Part shown: positions 5,915 to 9,329 of the stretch, piece after piece | Layout: every line of letters begins with the position of its first letter | Numbering within the stretch: the stretch's first letter is position 1 | Assembly (NCBI GenBank): GCA_900550695.1 | Contig: URTF01000079.1 | Coordinates: forward strand, 1 to 9,329 | Direction of reading: 5' to 3' | Source of the DNA: an uncultured Ruminococcus sp. | GTDB lineage: Bacteria; Bacillota; Clostridia; Oscillospirales; Ruminococcaceae | Length of the DNA: 9,329 nucleotides | The notes under the pieces: generated by a model | Told to the model about the DNA's origin: nothing | Seen by the model: only the letters and a program-made list of their open reading frames with translations | Database searches by the model: none | Made by a program: the position numbers and the translations under genes

Positions 5915-6752
5915 TGTCAAGCAGCTCCTTTACATAGTTTGGTATTGCGAATGAGCCTTTGTGAAGCTCGGTGTTGTAGTATCTCGTCTTTATGCCGAGG
6001 GCGTTCCACCTGTCGGCGTCAAATCCAAGCGGCTCGACTGTCTTTGAAGCGAAGCCGAAGAGCCAGTGTCCCGAGGGATAGGTCGGGATATGCGCCTGAT
6101 ATACACCGCAGATCGGGAAAAGCTCGCAGATACGCTTGTGCGCCCTCTGCATAGCCTTTGCATCATCGGGGTAATACGGGCTTTCGTGCTGATTTACGAG
6201 GATACCGTCCTCGGTGAGAGCGTCATAGCAGTTGCCGTAGAATTCGCTCGTGAAAAGCCCCTCCCCCGGTCCGAACGGGTCGGTGCTGTCAACGATGATA
6301 AGGTCATATTCGTTGTGCTTTCTGCGGACGAAGCGAAGTCCGTCATCGTAGAAAATGTGAACTCTCGGGTCGTCAAGCCTGCAGGCAGTCTGCGGAAGAT
6401 ACTGCTTTGAAACCTCGACAACACGCTCGTCAATCTCGACCATATCGATATGTTCGATGCTCTCATATCGGGTAAGCTCACGGATAGTGCCGCCGTCACC
6501 TGCGCCGATAACGAGGACTTTTTTTATGTCGGGGTTCGATGCCATAGGAACGTGAGTTATCATTTCGTGATAGATGAACTCGTCCTTTTCGGTGAGCATC
6601 ATAATTCCGTCAAGCGTTAAGAACCTGCCGAATTCGGGCGATTCAAAAACATCGATGCGCTGAAATTCGCTCTGCTCACTGCAAAGCTGTTTGTCTATTC
6701 TAATGGACATTTTAACGTCCTTGGTATGCATTTCGCTGTACCACAATTCCAT
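5904..6752 (-). CDS. speE: spermidine synthase SpeE (polyamine aminopropyltransferase)
   Basis: Transfers an aminopropyl group from decarboxylated SAM to putrescine, giving spermidine and methylthioadenosine. The 282 residues are the usual bacterial length. An N-terminal beta region (1-60) is followed by a Rossmann methyltransferase-like core with YHEMITHVP (61-69), the nucleotide-binding loop VLVIGAGDGG (79-88, GAGDGG instead of the more common GGGDGG), DMVEIDERVV (103-112), DDPR and YDDGLRF (127-141), and the catalytic segment VDSTDPFGPGEGLF (154-167, with D155 and D158). AAGGAG (6760-6765) lies 7 nt before the ATG, a strong start. It follows speA after a heptamer array and overlaps speB. 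No speD is present in the window, so its aminopropyl donor must come from elsewhere. Confidence 0.96.
   Translation of the reverse strand: MELWYSEMHTKDVKMSIRIDKQLCSEQSEFQRIDVFESPEFGRFLTLDGIMMLTEKDEFIYHEMITHVPMASNPDIKKVLVIGAGDGGTIRELTRYESIEHIDMVEIDERVVEVSKQYLPQTACRLDDPRVHIFYDDGLRFVRRKHNEYDLIIVDSTDPFGPGEGLFTSEFYGNCYDALTEDGILVNQHESPYYPDDAKAMQRAHKRICELFPICGVYQAHIPTYPSGHWLFGFASKTVEPLGFDADRWNALGIKTRYYNTELHKGSFAIPNYVKELLDNAV
5925..5930 (-). promoter_or_regulatory. speB ribosome binding site inside speE
   Basis: AAGGAG on the minus strand lies within the last codons of speE, 10 nt before the speB ATG at 5914. This favours the ATG over the upstream TTG and fits coupled translation of the two overlapping genes. 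Confidence 0.7.
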
Positions 6753-6772
6753 CAGGAAGCTCCTTTCTGTAG

Positions 6773-7083
6773 CAGTTAACAGTTAATAGTTAATAGTTAA
6801 TAGTTAATAGTTAACAGTTAACAGTTATCAGTTATCAGTTATCAGTTATCAGTTATCAGTTATCAGTTAATAGTTGACAGTTATATAGTTATCAGTTAAT
6901 AGTTAACAATTAACCGTTAATAGTTTATAGCTGATAATTTATAATGATAGAATTACAATCGGTGTCAAATAAAATAATTATCAGTTGTCAATTTCCAACT
7001 GTTGACTATCAATTGCAAAATGTAAACTGTAAACTGTAAACCGTAAACTATTAACTATTAACTATTAACTGTTAACTGTAAAC
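6773..7083. repeat. heptamer tandem array 2 with terminal inverted repeats
   Basis: 7-bp units occupy the whole gap from the speA stop to just before the speE ribosome binding site. Plus-strand arm one (6774 to about 6942, roughly 24 units) runs AGTTAAC, AGTTAAT x4, AGTTAAC x2, AGTTATC x6 (6823-6864), then mixed forms with one 8-bp unit (6879-6886). A mostly unique centre (about 6943-6990) and degenerate units follow. The opposite arm (7021-7083) is TGTAAAC x3, CGTAAAC, TATTAAC x3, TGTTAAC, TGTAAAC. The outermost 33 bp of the arms (6773-6805 and 7046-7078) are perfect reverse complements, so the whole element can form a giant hairpin in RNA or DNA. It holds no coding frame. Confidence 0.95.
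6938..6968 (-). promoter_or_regulatory. possible speE promoter in the unique centre of array 2
   Basis: On the minus strand a perfect -35 TTGACA (6968-6963) is followed after 19 bp by TATAAA (6943-6938). The spacing is longer than ideal. It falls in the only non-repetitive part of the array and would give a speE leader of about 180 nt made mostly of repeats. The array sequence itself is AT-rich and TTGACA-like by chance, so this call is weak. Confidence 0.25.
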
Positions 7084-8528
7084 TACCGAACTACCTTGAT
7101 CCGTTCAATATTCATATCCTCCGTACCGGTCATTGAACAGCCTCGCTCTTTGGAGTAGCGAATGTAATCGAGTATCTCCTCTGTGATAAGCTCACCCGGA
7201 GCAACGATAGGTATTCCCGGAGGATAGCACATTACGAACTCGCCGCTTACCCTGCCTGCGCTCTGCTCTATCGGGAGCGAGACCTGCTCACCGTAAAAAG
7301 CCTCCTGCGGAGTGAGAACGACCTGCGGATTTATATATTCGTGGTCGAGCATACCCGACTTGTCCTTGGAGAAGCGGCGCTTTATCTCGGCGAGTGCCGC
7401 AACAAGGCGCTCTATATCTTTCCACATATCGCCTGCGGAGATGTATGCAAGAATATTTCCGATATCGCCGAATTCTATCTGGATATCGTAAATGTCACGG
7501 AGCTTGTCGTAAACCTCGATGCCTGCAAGTCCGATGTCACGGGTGTGAACGGAAAGCTTTGTCATATCGAAATCGTAAATATCGTCACCGTTTATGAGTG
7601 CGTCCGAAAATGCGCAGTAGCCGCCTATCTTGCCTATCTCCTGACGGGCATAATTCGCCGTTTCAACGACCTTGCGGACGATGTTCTTTCCGTCAAGGGC
7701 GAGGTTTCTTCGGGAAATATCGAGCGAGGAAAGGAGCAGATACGATGCGCTCGTTGTCTGCGTGATGTTTATTACGGCACGGACGTGACCCTCGGTGACC
7801 TTTGCATTTTCGCCTACGAGGAGAAAGCTGCTCTGCGTGAGCGAACCGCCCGATTTATGCATCGAAACTGCGGCAAGGTCTGCTCCTGCCGCCATAGCGG
7901 AGAGCGGCATACCCTCGCCGAAATAGAAGTGCGTTCCGTGCGCTTCGTCAACGAGTACAGCCATACCGTGTTCGTGAGCGATACGGACGATACTGCGGAG
8001 GTTCGAGCATATTCCGTAATAGGTCGGGTTGTTGACAAGTACGGCTTTTGCATCGGGATTTGCCTTTATTGCTGCTTCTACATCACGGACGGACATTCCG
8101 AGAGGGATACCGAGGCGCTCGTTTACTCCGGGGTTTACATAAACCGGCACTGCGCCGCTGAGGATAAGCGCATTTATCGCACTTCGGTGGACGTTTCTCG
8201 GCATTATTATCTTATCCCCCGATTTGCAGACGGATAAAACCATTGTCTGCACTGCGGAGGTCGTTCCGCCTACCATAAAGAAGCAGTGTCTTGCCCCGAA
8301 AGCTTCGGCGGCGAGGGTTTCTGCGTCCTTTATGACGGAAACTGGGTGGATAAGGTTGTCGAGCGGCTTCATCGAGTTCACATCGACTTCCATACACGTT
8401 TTTCCGAGGAATTCCGTGAGTGCAGGATTGCCCTTTCCGTGCTTGTGACCGGGGACGTCGAACGGAACTATCCTTGCATCACGGTATCGGAGGAGAGCTT
8501 CATATATCGGAGCGTTATGCTGATCCAT
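7083..8528 (-). CDS. speA: Orn/Lys/Arg decarboxylase, probable arginine decarboxylase SpeA
   Basis: PLP-dependent fold-type I decarboxylase. With agmatinase downstream the likely reaction is arginine to agmatine plus CO2, though lysine or ornithine cannot be excluded from sequence. The 481 residues match the short Firmicutes form that lacks the N-terminal wing domain of the E. coli inducible enzymes. Visible motifs are FDVPGHKHGKG (23-33), FMVGGTTSAVQ (84-94, phosphate-binding turn), the DEAHG cofactor Asp (D194, H197) and SMHKSGGSLTQ with the Schiff-base Lys K225. I chose the ATG at 8528. An in-frame TTG at 8549 gives seven extra residues, and neither start has a strong Shine-Dalgarno. Translation is probably coupled to the preceding membrane-protein gene, which it overlaps by 14 nt. 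The TAG stop (7083-7085) touches the first heptad of the downstream array. Confidence 0.93.
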   Translation of the reverse strand: MDQHNAPIYEALLRYRDARIVPFDVPGHKHGKGNPALTEFLGKTCMEVDVNSMKPLDNLIHPVSVIKDAETLAAEAFGARHCFFMVGGTTSAVQTMVLSVCKSGDKIIMPRNVHRSAINALILSGAVPVYVNPGVNERLGIPLGMSVRDVEAAIKANPDAKAVLVNNPTYYGICSNLRSIVRIAHEHGMAVLVDEAHGTHFYFGEGMPLSAMAAGADLAAVSMHKSGGSLTQSSFLLVGENAKVTEGHVRAVINITQTTSASYLLLSSLDISRRNLALDGKNIVRKVVETANYARQEIGKIGGYCAFSDALINGDDIYDFDMTKLSVHTRDIGLAGIEVYDKLRDIYDIQIEFGDIGNILAYISAGDMWKDIERLVAALAEIKRRFSKDKSGMLDHEYINPQVVLTPQEAFYGEQVSLPIEQSAGRVSGEFVMCYPPGIPIVAPGELITEEILDYIRYSKERGCSMTGTEDMNIERIKVVR

Positions 8529-9195
8529 TTTTATCAACACTTCTTTCAAGTTTTCTTTGTTTATGGCAGTAAACCGCCGCAGAAATTATCCATACTATTA
8601 TATTCACTATCGGCACAGCGGCGAAAAGGAAGATACACATAAGAGCCTCGCCAAGTCCCGCAAACAGTTCGCCCGAGGGCGTGAAAAAGAACTTATACCA
8701 TATATAATAAATTATCGGTATCCAGCCTGATATGACGCTGAAAATGACGGTTTTCTTATATCGGTCGAGATACTCCGTTTTGTAGCCTTTGAACGCCGAG
8801 CGGCAGAAATATATCAGCAGAGCCGCAGGAACGCCGAACGCAATTATGAAGAAGAGGTTATTCTCGGGATAGGCGTTGTGTTCGGGCTCTCGCTTGTCAT
8901 AGTAAAGCTCCGCCGTATCGCCGATCTTATATTCACCGCGGCGGTCACAAATATCGTCACGGAACATCTGCCCCTGCTTGGTCATATATTCAACGCCGTA
9001 GGAGTAAAGATTTTCTTTTTCGCCATTCTCATCAACATAAAAAAGGTTCGGCTCGGCGTTCATACTGAACACCGTTCCCGTAGTTTTCACGAGGAAAAAG
9101 TTTTCATAAAGCTGATGAAAAAGAAAAACTGCGGCTATGACTGCGAGGGTAAGACCGATATTAAGGAAAATTCGCTTTATGTTTATGTTTTTCAT
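8515..9195 (-). CDS. DUF3592-like membrane protein of unknown function
   Basis: I do not know its function. The 226 residues start with a basic MKNINIKR and a first membrane segment (about 9-28). An outside domain (about 30-110) follows, with the pattern of DUF3592: GTV near its start, a YGVEY strand and GDTAELYYDKREPEHNAY (a GD-x-x-x-x-YYD-x-x-x-P core). Three more membrane segments lie at about 112-132, 146-168 and 180-208, before a charged tail (KQRKLERSVDKNGSA). I chose the ATG at 9195 because AAGGG lies 9 nt ahead. Upstream in-frame ATGs (9213, 9270) have no such site, and their extension would run through a GC-rich hairpin. It overlaps speA by 14 nt, so co-expression with polyamine synthesis is likely, but this does not prove a shared role. 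Confidence 0.72.
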   Translation of the reverse strand: MKNINIKRIFLNIGLTLAVIAAVFLFHQLYENFFLVKTTGTVFSMNAEPNLFYVDENGEKENLYSYGVEYMTKQGQMFRDDICDRRGEYKIGDTAELYYDKREPEHNAYPENNLFFIIAFGVPAALLIYFCRSAFKGYKTEYLDRYKKTVIFSVISGWIPIIYYIWYKFFFTPSGELFAGLGEALMCIFLFAAVPIVNIIVWIISAAVYCHKQRKLERSVDKNGSA

Positions 9196-9203
9196 AGCTG
9201 TCA

Positions 9204-9208
9204 CCCTT
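9204..9208 (-). promoter_or_regulatory. ribosome binding site deciding the DUF3592-like start
   Basis: AAGGG (within AAAAGGGTGA) on the minus strand lies 8 nt before the ATG at 9195. The alternative in-frame ATG at 9213 is preceded only by AT-rich sequence and a hairpin. Confidence 0.55.
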
Positions 9209-9221
9209 TTCATAAAGTAAA

Positions 9222-9253
9222 CGGCGGAAGCGGATATTTTACCACTTCCGCCG
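9222..9253 (-). other. GC-rich hairpin upstream of the DUF3592-like gene
   Basis: CGGCGGAAG (9222-9230) and CTTCCGCCG (9245-9253) form a perfect 9-bp stem with a 14-nt loop. Read on the minus strand it is followed by TTTACTTT, a weak T-tract, so it may be the terminator of a gene beyond the right edge or a leader structure of the gene at 9195. It lies about 27 nt before that start codon. Confidence 0.5.
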
Positions 9254-9277
9254 CACATTACAGCAACCACTTAATTA

Positions 9278-9305
9278 AATTCGGAATTCGGAATGCGGAA
9301 TTCGG
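9278..9305. repeat. heptamer array of a second sequence family (AATTCGG x4)
   Basis: Four 7-bp units in perfect phase: AATTCGG, AATTCGG, AATGCGG, AATTCGG, followed by a partial AATTA. The unit length is the same as in the two larger arrays but the sequence is unrelated. It lies in the non-coding right edge of the window, ahead of the DUF3592-like gene. The remaining bases to 9329 show nothing I can name. Confidence 0.85.
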
Positions 9306-9329
9306 AATTATTTATACTCCGCACATTTA

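Noticed and set aside
3568..7083. CRISPR arrays
   Set aside because: The repeat unit is 7 bp, units are contiguous without unique spacers, and no cas genes are present.
7341..8237. Plus-strand open frame of 298 codons antisense to speA
   Set aside because: It is a shadow of speA with no motif and no Shine-Dalgarno.
9196..9270. N-terminal extension of the DUF3592-like protein to an ATG at 9270
   Set aside because: The extra 25 codons run through a 9-bp hairpin, lack a Shine-Dalgarno and precede a normal basic N-terminus and membrane segment.

Overview
The window looks like chromosome from a Gram-positive, low-to-moderate GC gut anaerobe of the class Clostridia, most likely a Ruminococcus-like member of the Oscillospiraceae. 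The evidence is a full-length fermentative AdhE with a Rex-type operator, strong AGGAGG-type ribosome binding sites, the short Firmicutes form of arginine/lysine/ornithine decarboxylase beside speE and speB, and heptamer repeat arrays between genes. The genus is an inference. All seven genes that I support lie on the minus strand, so the reading order is from high to low coordinates.

Region by region, in transcription order. The right edge (9196-9329) is non-coding, with four ATTCGGA-type heptads and a GC-rich hairpin. Next comes a four-segment membrane protein with a DUF3592-like domain (8515-9195). It overlaps speA, a PLP-dependent decarboxylase (7083-8528), by 14 nt. A 311-bp heptamer array (6773-7083) fills the whole gap between the speA stop and the speE ribosome binding site. 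speE (5904-6752) and speB (5069-5914) overlap by 11 nt. A strong hairpin (5016-5046) separates speB from a CLC-family anion transporter gene (3707-4999). A second heptamer array (3568-3710) fills the gap to a DtxR/MntR-family metal regulator (3178-3549). A 280-bp spacer carries a hairpin, then the adhE promoter with an overlapping Rex-like operator and a 5' leader. adhE (258-2897) ends at a clear intrinsic terminator (181-212). Positions 1-180 hold no gene I can support.

Function. SpeA, SpeB and SpeE form most of an arginine to agmatine to putrescine to spermidine route. The SpeD that would make decarboxylated SAM is not in the window. AdhE reduces acetyl-CoA to ethanol and regenerates NAD+, and the operator suggests control by the NADH/NAD+ ratio. 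The CLC protein lacks the classical GSGIP filter and the internal proton glutamate, and in several positions resembles the CLC-F (fluoride) branch. The regulator has a mixed Mn/Fe-type metal site.

The most unusual structure is the pair of heptamer arrays. Each flips polarity in the middle, so each is a large inverted repeat. Each begins on the stop codon of the upstream gene and ends just before the next ribosome binding site. The larger one has perfect 33-bp terminal inverted repeats. I see no phage, defence system, CRISPR, tRNA or rRNA.
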